The position numbers and the translations under genes are program-made. 64,000 bases of DNA from Fontisphaera persica (GTDB lineage: Bacteria > Verrucomicrobiota > Verrucomicrobiia > Limisphaerales > Fontisphaeraceae). The notes below the pieces were generated by a model. The model searched no databases, had not been told where the DNA came from, and saw only the letters and a list, made by a program, of their open reading frames with translations. The stretch's first letter is position 1, and every line of letters starts with the position of its first letter. Where the stretch lies: contig NZ_CP116615.1 of the NCBI RefSeq assembly GCF_024832785.1, forward strand, positions 2,604,001-2,668,000, in the 5' to 3' direction. This document shows positions 26,488-35,207 of the stretch, in pieces.

Positions 26488-27642
26488 TCAACGAATCTTC
26501 AAGGTGCCCAGCGCCAGAACGGCGAAGAGCACGCAAAGGATGTAAAACCGGGTGACGACCTGGGTTTCGAGCCAGCCTTTTTTCTGAAAGTGATGGTGCA
26601 GCGGGGCCATGAGAAAGATGCGGCGGCCTTCGCCATAGCGGCGGCGGGTGTATTTGAAGTAACTGGTTTGCAGCATGACCGAGACGGCCTCGAGGACGAA
26701 AACGCCGCCGGCAATCAACAGGACGAAGGGCTGTTGAATGAGGACGGCGACAATGCCCAGGATGCCACCGAGGGCCAGGGAGCCGGTATCGCCCATGAAC
26801 ACCTGGGCGGGATAACAATTGAACCAGAGGAAGCCCAGACCGGCGCCAATCAAGGCGGCGACCAGGACGGTGAGTTCACCGGCGCCGGGGACGTAGGTGA
26901 TTTGGAGGTATTGGGAGAAGTCCACGCGGCCGGCGGCGTAGGTCATGACGAGGAAGACAAAGGCGACGATGGTGGTGCAGCCGATGGCGAGGCCGTCGAG
27001 GCCGTCGGTGAGGTTGACGGCGTTGGAGGTGCCAACGATGGCCAGGACCACGATGAGGACCCCCACGACGGCGCCGGCGGCGCCGGTGAGGAGCGGATGT
27101 TTGTAGAAAGGCACCCAGACTTCGCTGACCAGATGGCGGGTGGCAGGCAGATACCAAAGATAAGCGGCGATGAAGAAGGCCATTAAAAACTGGACCAATA
27201 ATTTGGTGCGAGCGGTGACGCCGTCGCTGGTCTGGCGGGTGATTTTGGCATAGTCATCCATGAAGCCCAGGCCGGCGAGGATGATGGCGGCGAGGAGGGT
27301 CAACTGGACGAGGGTATTCCACTGGGCCCACAAGAGGGTGGTGATGCTGATGACGAGAACCATCAGCAGGCCGCCCATGGTGGGGACGCCGCGTTTGTCT
27401 CCCGGCTTCATGCGCTCGATGCCGCTCTCCTCGGCTTTGTCGAGGTAATGCTGGCTGATTTTCAGCCGTTTGAGCCAGCCAATGAACCAGGGGCCGAGCC
27501 ACAAGCTGAGCAGGAGGGCGGTGGCAGCGGCGGCAATGCCGCGAAAGGTCAGGTATTTGAAGAGGCGCAAAAAGGAAAGCGTCTCCTCCGCGGCTGTGCC
27601 TTCCGCAGCAAGCAAGAGGAACTGGCTAAGGTAATACAGCAT
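26488..27642 (-). CDS. mraY: Phospho-N-acetylmuramoyl-pentapeptide transferase
   Basis: A 384-aa polytopic enzyme forming lipid I on undecaprenyl phosphate. Catalytic acidic residues are visible in GFMDDYAKI and NLTDGLDGLAIG. APLHHHFQKKGW is the conserved His-rich cytoplasmic loop. GDKRGVPTMGGLL is the usual N-terminal loop. The first 45 residues hold an extra hydrophobic region. The start codon lies two bases after the stop of the small ORF upstream. Confidence 0.95.
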   Translation of the reverse strand: MLYYLSQFLLLAAEGTAAEETLSFLRLFKYLTFRGIAAAATALLLSLWLGPWFIGWLKRLKISQHYLDKAEESGIERMKPGDKRGVPTMGGLLMVLVISITTLLWAQWNTLVQLTLLAAIILAGLGFMDDYAKITRQTSDGVTARTKLLVQFLMAFFIAAYLWYLPATRHLVSEVWVPFYKHPLLTGAAGAVVGVLIVVLAIVGTSNAVNLTDGLDGLAIGCTTIVAFVFLVMTYAAGRVDFSQYLQITYVPGAGELTVLVAALIGAGLGFLWFNCYPAQVFMGDTGSLALGGILGIVAVLIQQPFVLLIAGGVFVLEAVSVMLQTSYFKYTRRRYGEGRRIFLMAPLHHHFQKKGWLETQVVTRFYILCVLFAVLALGTLKIR

Positions 27643-27644
27643 GG

Positions 27645-27824
27645 TTATTCACAATGGCGCCGCGGCCATGAGCCGGGGGTGGGTTTCAGCCGCACACCCG
27701 CAGCCAGCCGCACGGCAAAACGCGGCAGTCCCAGGGCGACGGCCCGCGCCTCCACCATGGCCTCGGAGAGGGGCGCGGCGCGGTGGCGCCGGAACGTGCT
27801 TTTTTTCGATGCGCTGCGTGCCAT
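27645..27824 (-). CDS. Putative 59-aa basic small protein between murF and mraY
   Basis: Not recognised. An ATG at 27824 begins six bases after the murF stop codon, and the TAA ends two bases before the mraY ATG, so the ORF fills the gap exactly in frame. The product is basic and begins MARSASKKSTFRRHRAAPLS. The middle (AMVEARAVALGLPRFAVRLAAGVRL) could form one amphipathic helix, and the end is PGSWPRRHCE. The tight fit is the main evidence for coding. There is no clear Shine-Dalgarno beyond sequence within murF. It may be a divisome or wall-synthesis accessory peptide, or chance. Confidence 0.45.
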   Translation of the reverse strand: MARSASKKSTFRRHRAAPLSEAMVEARAVALGLPRFAVRLAAGVRLKPTPGSWPRRHCE

Positions 27825-27830
27825 AAAAAT

Positions 27831-29234
27831 TCAAACGGAGTTGGAAAGGGTGGGACGGAAGGCCTGCCGCAGGCGTTCGCCGAGTTGTTCCAGGCGCGCC
27901 GCGCGCGAGGCTTTCAACAAAATCAAGTCGCCGGGGCGCAGTTCGGATAACAAGAAATCCGCGGCGGAGGCCAGGTCGGCAAAGGCGTGGGCGCGGGCGA
28001 GTCCGGCGGTGCGGGCGGCTGCGGCGGTGACGCCGGCCATGGCGCCCACGGCTACCAGGGTATGAATGGGCAAACTGGCGGCGTGGCGGCCCGCTTCGCG
28101 GTGCGCGTCTTCGGCGTGGGCGCCCAATTCCGCCATGTCGCCCAGGACGGCAAAGCGGCGGCCCGCGCAGGGCAAGGAGGCCAAAGTATTGAGGGCGGCG
28201 CAGGTGGAGTCGGCGTTGGCGTTGTAGGCGTCGTCCAGGACGCGAAGGCCGCCGGTTTCCCACAATTCGAGGCGCATTTTGGCGGGGCGGCAGGCGGCGA
28301 GACCGCGGGCGGCGTCATCGGGGGACACACCCAGTTCAGCGGCGAGGGCCAGGGCGAGGAGGGCGTTCAACACTTGATGTGTGCCGAGCAAAGGCAGGAA
28401 AAATTCGCGGCTGTAGGCGGAGAGGGGGCAGCGGATGACGAAGGTCAGGCCGCGGTCATCCAGGCGGCGGATTTCGGCCTGCCAGTCGTTGTGGGAGCCG
28501 AAACCGACGCGCGTGACGGGCGCGGGGCAGCGGCGGCACGCGCGCTGGGCGAGGGGGTCATCGCCCAAGGTGAACAGGCGGCCCTGGGGAGGCAGCAACT
28601 CGGCGAGCCAGCCCTCTTCTTCAACCACGCCGTCCAGCGAGCCAAAAAATTCGAGGTGTTCGCGGCCCAGGGCGGTCAAGAGTCCATAGTGCGGGGCGGC
28701 GAGGCGGACCAGGGGCGCGAGCTCGCCGGGGTGGTTGGTGCCGAGCTCGGCGACGGCCACTTCATGGGCGGGTTCGAGTTTCAAAAGTGTTAATGGCACA
28801 CCAATGTCATTGTTGAAGCTGGCTTCACTGGCCAGCACGCGGCGCGCGGGGCGGAGCACGGCGGCGGCCAGCTCCTTGGTGGTGGTTTTGCCGTGGGAGC
28901 CGGCAACACCCACCACCACACCGCGGAAGGTCTGGCGCTCGCGGCGGGCCAGGTCGGCGAGGGCGGCGCGGGGGTTGTCCACGAGGATGGCGGGGGCGTC
29001 CGGGGGCACTTGGTCCTGGCGGGAGCGGGCGGCCAGGACGGCGCGGGCGCCGCCCGCCAGGGCGGCCGCGAGAAAAGCGTGGCCGTCGAATCTCGGTCCC
29101 TCCAAGGCCACAAACAAATCTCCCGGCCGCACCTGGCGGGAATCGGTACAGACCCGCTCGACGACAAGGGAGGCGGGGCCGCGGCAATCACCGCGGCAGG
29201 CCTGAGCCAGTTCGTGCAAGGCGGCGGGTCTCAT
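27831..29234 (-). CDS. murF: UDP-MurNAc-tripeptide--D-alanyl-D-alanine ligase
   Basis: A 467-aa Mur ligase adding D-Ala-D-Ala. VVGVAGSHGKTTTKELAAAVL is the ATP loop. GELAPLVRLAAPHYGLLTALGREHLEFF and LDDAYNANADSTCAALNTL are MurF-type blocks. The start overlaps the murE stop by four bases (ATGA), so the two ligases are translationally coupled. Confidence 0.94.
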   Translation of the reverse strand: MRPAALHELAQACRGDCRGPASLVVERVCTDSRQVRPGDLFVALEGPRFDGHAFLAAALAGGARAVLAARSRQDQVPPDAPAILVDNPRAALADLARRERQTFRGVVVGVAGSHGKTTTKELAAAVLRPARRVLASEASFNNDIGVPLTLLKLEPAHEVAVAELGTNHPGELAPLVRLAAPHYGLLTALGREHLEFFGSLDGVVEEEGWLAELLPPQGRLFTLGDDPLAQRACRRCPAPVTRVGFGSHNDWQAEIRRLDDRGLTFVIRCPLSAYSREFFLPLLGTHQVLNALLALALAAELGVSPDDAARGLAACRPAKMRLELWETGGLRVLDDAYNANADSTCAALNTLASLPCAGRRFAVLGDMAELGAHAEDAHREAGRHAASLPIHTLVAVGAMAGVTAAAARTAGLARAHAFADLASAADFLLSELRPGDLILLKASRAARLEQLGERLRQAFRPTLSNSV

Positions 29235-30757
29235 GGGGTTCTGGTGGACTGCGGATTCCGTGGGGTGTCCGGGCGATGGCCCAGCGCCTCGAGGACTTCG
29301 CGGGCATGGACGCGGTCGTCAAAGGGCACCACGGTGTCGCGAAATTCCTGATAGGTCTCGTGCCCCTTGCCGGCGAGGAGGACGGTGTCGCCGGGTTGGG
29401 CCTGGCGCAGGATTTCCTCGATGGCGCGGCGGCGGTCGAGTTCAACGGTAAAGCCGGTGTCACGGACTTCGCGGTAGCCGGCGACAATGGCGGCGGCGAT
29501 TTCGTCGGGGGATTCCTTGCGCGGGTTGTCGCTGGTGATGAAGGTCAGGTCGGCCAGCTCGGCGGCGACGCGGCCCATTTTGGGGCGCTTGCCCTTGTCA
29601 CGGCTGCCGCCGCAGCCAAAGGCGAGGAGGAGGCGGCCGGGGGTGATTTCCTTGAGAGTGCGCAGGACATTGCGGAGAGCGTCATCGGTGTGCGCATAAT
29701 CCACCAGGACGGTGAAGGGCTGGCCGGCGTCCACGCGTTCGAGGCGGCCGGGGACGGGGGGCATGGATTCGAGGGCCTGGCGGATGGCGGCGAGGGGGAG
29801 GTGCAAGGCCAGGGCGGCGCCGGCGGCGGCGAGGGCGTTATAGACATTGTGGCGGCCGATGAGCGGAAGACGCAGAGTGAAAGGTTCGGGCGCGCCTTCG
29901 ACGCGGAAGCGGCAGCCATTGGCCGCCAGCGTGACTTCGACGGCGCGGAGCTGGGCGGCCTCGGAGAGGCCGTAGGTTAATTTGACGGCACAATCGGAGC
30001 GCTGGCGGAGGCGTTCGCCATAGGCATCATCAATGTTGATGACGGCGGCCTGTTTTTTCTGGCCGCCGTGGGCGAGGAACAGTTTTTCCTTGGCGGCATA
30101 ATAATTTTCCATGGTGCCGTGCCAGTCGAGGTGGTCCTGGGTGAGGTTGGTGAAGACGGCGGCATCGAAGTCCACGCCGAGCACGCGTTTTTGGTCGAGG
30201 GCATGGGAGCTGACTTCCATGACGCAGGCCCGGCAGCCGGAGCGGAGCATTTGGGCCAGCATGGACTGGATTTCGACGGCTTCGGGAGTGGTGCGGGAAG
30301 CGGGGATGACGCGCTCGCCAATTTCATAGCGGACGGTGCCCATGAGGCCGCTGGGGCAACCGGCGGCTTCGAGGATGGCCTTGACCATGAAGGCGACGGT
30401 GGTTTTGCCGTTGGTGCCGGTGACGCCGATGACCTGGAGGCGGGCGGAGGGATGGCCGTAGAAGGCGGCGGCCAGGCGGGCGAGGGCTTCGCGGGCGTCG
30501 GGCACCAGGATGCGGGTGACGCGGGTGGTGGGGTAGCCGTTGCGTTCGCTGACCACGGCGACGGCGCCGCGGCTGATGGCTTCGGGGATGAATTGATGGC
30601 CATCAGTGTTCTGGCCCGGGACGGCGACGAAGACCATGCCGGGGGTGACGCGGCGGGAGTCATAGACAATGCCGGTGACCTGGCGGTCGAGCGAGCCGTC
30701 CATGCGCACGGGCTGCAAGGCCTTCACCAGCTCCCGCAAGGTCATGATGGTTTGCAT
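29231..30757 (-). CDS. murE: UDP-MurNAc-tripeptide synthetase, probably meso-DAP-adding
   Basis: A 508-aa Mur ligase. GVTGTNGKTTVAFMVKAILE is the ATP loop. NLTQDHLDWHGTMENYYAAK and VDYAHTDDALRNVLRTL are typical. The motif DNPRKE near residue 420 contains DNPR, known to select meso-diaminopimelate rather than lysine, so the peptidoglycan is probably of the DAP type. Start at ATG 30757, 18 bp after ftsI; a second in-frame ATG lies four codons later. Confidence 0.95.
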   Translation of the reverse strand: MQTIMTLRELVKALQPVRMDGSLDRQVTGIVYDSRRVTPGMVFVAVPGQNTDGHQFIPEAISRGAVAVVSERNGYPTTRVTRILVPDAREALARLAAAFYGHPSARLQVIGVTGTNGKTTVAFMVKAILEAAGCPSGLMGTVRYEIGERVIPASRTTPEAVEIQSMLAQMLRSGCRACVMEVSSHALDQKRVLGVDFDAAVFTNLTQDHLDWHGTMENYYAAKEKLFLAHGGQKKQAAVINIDDAYGERLRQRSDCAVKLTYGLSEAAQLRAVEVTLAANGCRFRVEGAPEPFTLRLPLIGRHNVYNALAAAGAALALHLPLAAIRQALESMPPVPGRLERVDAGQPFTVLVDYAHTDDALRNVLRTLKEITPGRLLLAFGCGGSRDKGKRPKMGRVAAELADLTFITSDNPRKESPDEIAAAIVAGYREVRDTGFTVELDRRRAIEEILRQAQPGDTVLLAGKGHETYQEFRDTVVPFDDRVHAREVLEALGHRPDTPRNPQSTRTP

Positions 30758-30775
30758 GGGTTCATCCTGTGCCTG

Positions 30776-32680
30776 TCAATTGCGGACCGGCGCCGCCAGG
30801 GGCCGTCCCGCCGGGCGGGCGGCGATGGGGGTGCCGCCGGGGGCGGGGGCTTCGAGGTCCGGTCGCAGGTTGAGGTAGTTGCCGATGCGCTCGGCAATGC
30901 GTTGAAAGACGGGTCCGCAGACTTCGCCGCCGTAGTAGCCGTGCTTGGGATAATCCATGACGACGGAGACACAGACTTCCGGGTCGTCGGCCGGGAAAAA
31001 GCCGATGAAGGAGGAGTAATATTTTTCGTGGGAGTATCCGCCGGCCTCCGGTTTCTGGGCAGTGCCGGTTTTGCCGGCGCAGGAATAGTGTTCGAGGCGG
31101 GCCTTGTAGGCGGTGCCTTCGCGGGTGACGACGGTTTTGAGGGCGCGGACCATCTGGGCGGCGGCCTCGGGTTTGATGACCTGGCGGACGGGTTGGGGGT
31201 TGTATTTGGCCACCACCCGGCCGTCGTTGTCTTCGAGGCGGTCCACGAGCAGGGGCCGCATCAGGACGCCGCGGTTGGCGATGGCGCACATGGCATAGGC
31301 CATTTGCAGGCGGGTCACGGCCAGGCCGTGGCCCATGGGGATTTGGGCGAGCTTGACCTTTTCCCAATGTTTGGGGGCGTAGAGCATGCCGCTGACTTCG
31401 CCGGGGAGGCTCACGCCGGTGCGTTCGCCGAAGCCGAAGGCGCGGATGTAATCGTAGAGGCGCTGTTCGCCGAGGAGCATGCCGATTTTGGCGGCGCCGA
31501 TGTTGGAGGATTTGGTGATGATGGCTTCGACGCTCAAATTGCCGTAACGGTGGTGGTCATGAAGGACGCGGCCGCCGTAGGCGAAGGCGCCGTTTTCGCA
31601 GAAGATCACGTCTTCGAGCCGGACCAGGCCTTCATTGAGGGCGCCGGCCACCACCACCACTTTGAAGGTGCTGCCGGGTTCGTTCATGTCGGTGACCATG
31701 CGGTTGCGGCGGGCGTCCGGGGGGTAGTCGCCGGGGGCGTTGGGGTCAAAGTCCGGCAGAGTGGCCATGGCGAGGATTTCACCGGTGCGCGGGCGGACCA
31801 CCAGGCAGGTGATGCTGTCGGGGTGATGTTGGCGGGCGGCGGCGGCGATTTCGGTTTCGACGATGTATTGCACCTGGGCATCGAGGGTGAGGATGACGTT
31901 CAGGCCGTCGGCGGGTTCGACATCCTGCTGGCGGAGGAAGACGAGTTCGCGGTTTTTGCCGTCCTTTTCGGTGACGCGCCAGCCGCGGACGCCGGCGAGC
32001 TGGCGGTCGAATATGCGTTCGATGCCCTCGACGCCGACGGTATCAAAGACCGGCTGGCCGTTGACCTCCACTTCGTGCATTCCCACGTAGCCCAAGACGT
32101 GCGAGGCCAGGCGGTGGTTGGGATAGACGCGCAACTGGTCATCCACGGGGTAAGGGAAAATGGCCTTGTGGCGCAGGTTGTGATAGAACTGGGCCTGGGT
32201 GCGGGAGAGGGTGCGTCCTTCCAGGCCGAAGGTGAGGTTGGTCATGGTACGGCGGACCTGTTCCCAGGTTTCGAGGGGGACTTTGCGTTTGAGGATGACA
32301 AAGCGGTTGGTGAGCCACTGGCCTTGGGCATTGGTGCGCCAGCGGCGGTTGAGCAGCTCGTAGAGGCGGGCCTCGGGCAATTCGAGGACGGGGGCCAGGG
32401 CGCGGGTGAGTTCCACGGCGTGGGGGCCGATGAGGCTGGGGTCGGCGCAGACGGTTTTGGCGGGCAGACTGACGGCGAGCGGGTTGCCGCGGATGTCGCG
32501 GATTTCACCGCGGCGCGGGGTGAAAAGGAACTCGCGGCGGGTGTTGGCCTCGGACTGGGGGAGGAGCACGTCGTGCCGGACGACGTGCAGCTCCACCAGG
32601 CGGTAGCCCAGCCCGGCAAAGCCGAGGAGGAGCAGCCCGGCCAAAAAGCCCATGCGCCGCAGTTGTTGGGCGGTAATCAT
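30776..32680 (-). CDS. ftsI: Peptidoglycan transpeptidase FtsI (PBP3/PBP2-type)
   Basis: A 634-aa class B penicillin-binding protein. One N-terminal transmembrane helix (about 10-30) is followed by a dimerisation domain with RGEIRDIRGNPLAVS. The transpeptidase domain has SxxK in PGSTFKV (about residue 335), SxN in KSSNIGA (about 390) and KTGT in CAGKTGTAQKP (about 537). It crosslinks septal peptidoglycan with FtsW. No PASTA domains are seen. The C-terminus is Pro/Ala/Arg-rich. Confidence 0.94.
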   Translation of the reverse strand: MITAQQLRRMGFLAGLLLLGFAGLGYRLVELHVVRHDVLLPQSEANTRREFLFTPRRGEIRDIRGNPLAVSLPAKTVCADPSLIGPHAVELTRALAPVLELPEARLYELLNRRWRTNAQGQWLTNRFVILKRKVPLETWEQVRRTMTNLTFGLEGRTLSRTQAQFYHNLRHKAIFPYPVDDQLRVYPNHRLASHVLGYVGMHEVEVNGQPVFDTVGVEGIERIFDRQLAGVRGWRVTEKDGKNRELVFLRQQDVEPADGLNVILTLDAQVQYIVETEIAAAARQHHPDSITCLVVRPRTGEILAMATLPDFDPNAPGDYPPDARRNRMVTDMNEPGSTFKVVVVAGALNEGLVRLEDVIFCENGAFAYGGRVLHDHHRYGNLSVEAIITKSSNIGAAKIGMLLGEQRLYDYIRAFGFGERTGVSLPGEVSGMLYAPKHWEKVKLAQIPMGHGLAVTRLQMAYAMCAIANRGVLMRPLLVDRLEDNDGRVVAKYNPQPVRQVIKPEAAAQMVRALKTVVTREGTAYKARLEHYSCAGKTGTAQKPEAGGYSHEKYYSSFIGFFPADDPEVCVSVVMDYPKHGYYGGEVCGPVFQRIAERIGNYLNLRPDLEAPAPGGTPIAARPAGRPLAAPVRN

Positions 32681-32701
32681 GAAAACGCACTTACCCTGCC
32701 A

Positions 32702-32752
32702 GCCACCCGCGCCGCCTACCGAACCCTCAATTTCAGTTTCGGCGCGGGTGGC
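32702..32752 (-). promoter_or_regulatory. Long-arm stem-loop between ftsL and ftsI
   Basis: A perfect 13-base inverted repeat (GCCACCCGCGCCG at 32702-32714 and its complement at 32740-32752) encloses a 25-base loop. It fills most of the 90-bp ftsL-ftsI gap. No U-tract follows, so processing or attenuation is more likely than full termination. Confidence 0.5.
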
Positions 32753-32770
32753 GGCAAAAATTGTTCATCG

Positions 32771-33190
32771 TCAGCGCAGTGTTGCCGGGGCCGCCGGCAA
32801 GGCGGCCGCCGCGCCATCGGCCAGTTGCAAACGGGCCGCCAGGTCCGCCGGGGCGGAGGTGGCGCCAGCGCCTGGAGGCAGGTGCGGCTCGGGGAGCCGC
32901 ACGATTTGTGACGGCTGCGGCGGCACCAGACCCAGGCTCAGCTCGGCGGCGCGGGCATGCAAAAAGGGCGGCGCCCGCAAGGTGGCCAGTTGCCGGGCCT
33001 GGCGGGCATTTTCGGTGCGGAGCTGTTCCAATTGTTTTTCTTTCCGCACGATGTCCTGCGACAGGCGGTGAATCTGATTCTTCAAGCCGACGTAGCCCAC
33101 GCCGGCGGCGGCCAGCAAGGCGCACAATAAAACGGTCTTGACTGCCACCCCAAACCGTACGGCGGACGTATGACGTTTGCGGTTTTTCAT
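32771..33190 (-). CDS. ftsL: FtsL-like divisome protein
   Basis: A 139-aa bitopic protein with a basic N-terminus, one transmembrane helix (about 14-34, VAVKTVLLCALLAAAGVGYVG) and a leucine/glutamine-rich coiled coil (about 38-70, HRLSQDIVRKEKQLEQLRTEN). A Pro/Ala-rich tail follows. Size, topology and position between rsmH and ftsI identify it as FtsL; sequence conservation in this family is low. The frame is open upstream inside rsmH, but the ATG at 33190 gives the proper topology. Confidence 0.8.
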   Translation of the reverse strand: MKNRKRHTSAVRFGVAVKTVLLCALLAAAGVGYVGLKNQIHRLSQDIVRKEKQLEQLRTENARQARQLATLRAPPFLHARAAELSLGLVPPQPSQIVRLPEPHLPPGAGATSAPADLAARLQLADGAAAALPAAPATLR

Positions 33191-33209
33191 AACTCGTCTC
33201 CACCCGCAT

Positions 33210-34139
33210 TTAACATTTTTCCAGCACCCGGAGCTGCGCGCTGCGGCTCCGGGGATTGGCCGCGCATTCAGCCGCGGAAGGCCGCACGGCCTTGCGCGTG
33301 AGCCAGCGCAGGCGCGGGGCGCGTGGACGGCGCAGCTCCGGCACGTCCACGCCGCCGGGGCATTCGTAATCCCGCGCGGCCTCGCGGCCAAAAGCCTTGA
33401 CCACCCGGTCTTCGGCCGAATGAAAGGTAATGACACATAACCGCCCGCCCGGCCGCAGCACGCGTTCGGCCGCAGCCAAGCCGCGTTGCAACGCGCCCAG
33501 CTCGTCGTTGACGGCCATCCGCAGGGCCAGGAAAACCTGGGTCGCGGGATGGGTCCGTTTGCCCGCCCGCGGCTGGCGCGCGGCGATGAAATCCGCCAGT
33601 TGGCGGGTGGTTTCAAAGCGCCGCCGCTGCCGCTCGCGCTCGATGGCCCGGGCCAGTCCCCAGGCGCCCGGCTGGTCGGCGAATTCCTGGAAGATGCGGG
33701 CGAGGTATTCCACCGGGGCCTCGTTGATGAGGCCCGCCGCCGTGAGGCTCTGTCGCGCATCCATCCGCATATCCAAGGGACCATCCTGCAGCAAACTGAA
33801 TCCGCGCTCCGGCTGATCGAGCTGCGGAGAGCTGACGCCCAAGTCCAACAACACTCCATCACAACTCCCCGGCGGCACCCAGGCATCCAGCTCCGCGTAG
33901 TTGCCGTGCCGCAACTCGAACCGCCCCGCATAGGCCGCCAGCCGCTCGGCCGCCGCGGCCACCGCCTGGGCATCGCGGTCGCAACCGTACAACCAGCCAT
34001 CGGGCGCGCTGGCGGCCAGAATCCGGGCCGCGTGGCCGCCGCCCCCCACGGTGCCATCCACATAGCGTCCGCCGGCGCGCGGTTGAAGCCAGGCCAGCAC
34101 TTCTTCCACCATCACCGGCTGGTGGACAAAGTCCGACAT
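33210..34139 (-). CDS. rsmH: 16S rRNA (cytosine-1402-N4)-methyltransferase
   Basis: A 309-aa SAM-dependent methyltransferase (MraW). HQPVMVEEVLAWL starts the protein, followed by the SAM motif VDGTVGGGGHAARIL, then GVLLDLGVSSPQLDQPERGFS and LRMAVNDELGALQRGL, all diagnostic. The start at ATG 34139 is one base after the upstream hypothetical gene. The C-terminus has the usual RxGxR-type basic end. Confidence 0.95.
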   Translation of the reverse strand: MSDFVHQPVMVEEVLAWLQPRAGGRYVDGTVGGGGHAARILAASAPDGWLYGCDRDAQAVAAAAERLAAYAGRFELRHGNYAELDAWVPPGSCDGVLLDLGVSSPQLDQPERGFSLLQDGPLDMRMDARQSLTAAGLINEAPVEYLARIFQEFADQPGAWGLARAIERERQRRRFETTRQLADFIAARQPRAGKRTHPATQVFLALRMAVNDELGALQRGLAAAERVLRPGGRLCVITFHSAEDRVVKAFGREAARDYECPGGVDVPELRRPRAPRLRWLTRKAVRPSAAECAANPRSRSAQLRVLEKC

Positions 34140-34140
34140 G

Positions 34141-34686
34141 TCAACGGCTCCGCGGTTGGCGATGCCGCAGCCAGGGACGCCGCAGCCAGGCCCAAGTGCG
34201 CGCCCACCAAGGCGTTTTGGCCGGGGGTGTTGGCGGCGGCGGCACGGTAACCGGCACCACTTCCAAATCCGACTCGCGCAAATCGTTCCGCACGGGTTGC
34301 ACCAGGCCCAGCGCCAGTTCCCCCTGGCGCGGCAGGGCGCCCGCATTGGCCCCGCGCGAGTGTGTTTGCAAAAACCAGCGTCCAGTGGCCGGCAACGAGG
34401 TTGGGGCTGGCGCGGGTTGGGGCGCGGCGGCCCCTGCCGGCTCCGCGGGGAGCAAAGCGGCTTCGGGCAGGGGCGATGCCGCGCGTTCTTCCAGGCCTGC
34501 CACCGGCGGTTGCGAGTGGTCAAAGATTGTGTCCACCATCACCGGCCCGCCGGGCCGTCCGGCAGCGCCCGTCCGCCGGTGGTTGGCGAAGCGCGGCACC
34601 ACCGGGCCGGACGCCAGTTTGTAGCGTCCGGGACCGCTGACGTTCTTGATGCTTTTGCCCAAAGCCAGGTATTGCGCCAGACTCAT
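34141..34686 (-). CDS. Hypothetical protein between mraZ and rsmH
   Basis: Not recognised. A 181-aa soluble protein. The N-terminal 40 residues are compact and look conserved in style (MSLAQYLALGKSIKNVSG). The centre (about 60-105) is Pro/Ala-rich and low in complexity. A second ordered block is ELALGLVQPVRNDLRESDLEVV (about 122-143). The end is Trp/Arg-rich (WWARTWAWLRRPWLRHR), possibly a membrane-surface or nucleic-acid contact. It starts four bases after mraZ and ends one base before rsmH, so it is part of the dcw operon. Its spacing argues strongly for a real gene; the function is unknown. Confidence 0.7.
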   Translation of the reverse strand: MSLAQYLALGKSIKNVSGPGRYKLASGPVVPRFANHRRTGAAGRPGGPVMVDTIFDHSQPPVAGLEERAASPLPEAALLPAEPAGAAAPQPAPAPTSLPATGRWFLQTHSRGANAGALPRQGELALGLVQPVRNDLRESDLEVVPVTVPPPPTPPAKTPWWARTWAWLRRPWLRHRQPRSR

Positions 34687-34690
34687 AGTG

Positions 34691-35146
34691 CTACACCAGT
34701 TTTTGTGACTCGTCGCGCCGGTCCAAATCCTTTGCCTTGACCTGGTCGTAGAATTCAGGGTTCCAAATCTGGAAACGGAACAACAACCCCTTGAGCACGA
34801 CTTCCTTTCCCAGGTTGGCGGCCTTGGCCAGTTGCTCCGGGAGGCGGATGCGGCCGACTTTGTCGGCGGTAACTTTGGTGGAGCGGGCCACGAGGCGTTG
34901 CAGGCTTTCCGCGTTGGAATCGAAGAACGGCAATTCTTTCAAACGCCGGAGGAGTTCCTGCATGCCGCTGGGGGGCACGCCCATGAGACAAGGGGGCTGG
35001 TCCGTTTTGTCCCACAACATGAGAAAGAACGTGGTCTCCTGTCCCGCCGGGGCCCGCCACTCGGCGGGGATGCAAACCCTGCCTTTATCGTCCACGGTGT
35101 GGCGATGTTCGAGCAGGTAAAAGACTTCGCTGCCGTTGTCGGACAT
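34691..35146 (-). CDS. mraZ: Transcriptional regulator MraZ
   Basis: A 151-aa protein, first gene of the dcw cluster, with two AbrB-like MraZ repeats: HTVDDKGRVCIPAEWR (about 17-32) and STKVTADKVGRIRLPEQLAK (about 90-109), both carrying the D-x-x-GR pattern. MraZ binds repeated TGGGN/GTGGG boxes upstream of its own gene and represses the cluster; such boxes are visible at 35172-35207. The start at ATG 35146 is chosen because promoter and boxes lie upstream of it; the longer frame to 35197 would run into them. Confidence 0.92.
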   Translation of the reverse strand: MSDNGSEVFYLLEHRHTVDDKGRVCIPAEWRAPAGQETTFFLMLWDKTDQPPCLMGVPPSGMQELLRRLKELPFFDSNAESLQRLVARSTKVTADKVGRIRLPEQLAKAANLGKEVVLKGLLFRFQIWNPEFYDQVKAKDLDRRDESQKLV

Positions 35147-35171
35147 GAGACCCAAAGTGTGAACCCTTTTT

Positions 35172-35207
35172 CCCACAAATCCACACTTTTGTGCCACTTT
35201 ATCCCAC
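35172..35207 (-). promoter_or_regulatory. MraZ-box operator (GTGGG-type direct repeats)
   Basis: On the minus strand, four GTGGG-like boxes start about every 10-11 bases: GTGGG (35203-35207), GTGGC (35193-35197), GTGTG (35182-35186) and GTGGG (35172-35176). The spacing of one helical turn matches known MraZ operators. Confidence 0.65.

Noticed and set aside
30068-32911. Long plus-strand ORF of 947 codons over ftsI and murE
   Set aside because: It lies antisense to two genes with clear catalytic motifs. Its product is Gly/Ala/Val/Asp-rich low complexity, the usual effect of GC-biased third positions.
34691-35197. Longer mraZ starting at 35197
   Set aside because: It would place the promoter -10 element and MraZ boxes inside the coding region, and the added residues do not match the family N-terminus.
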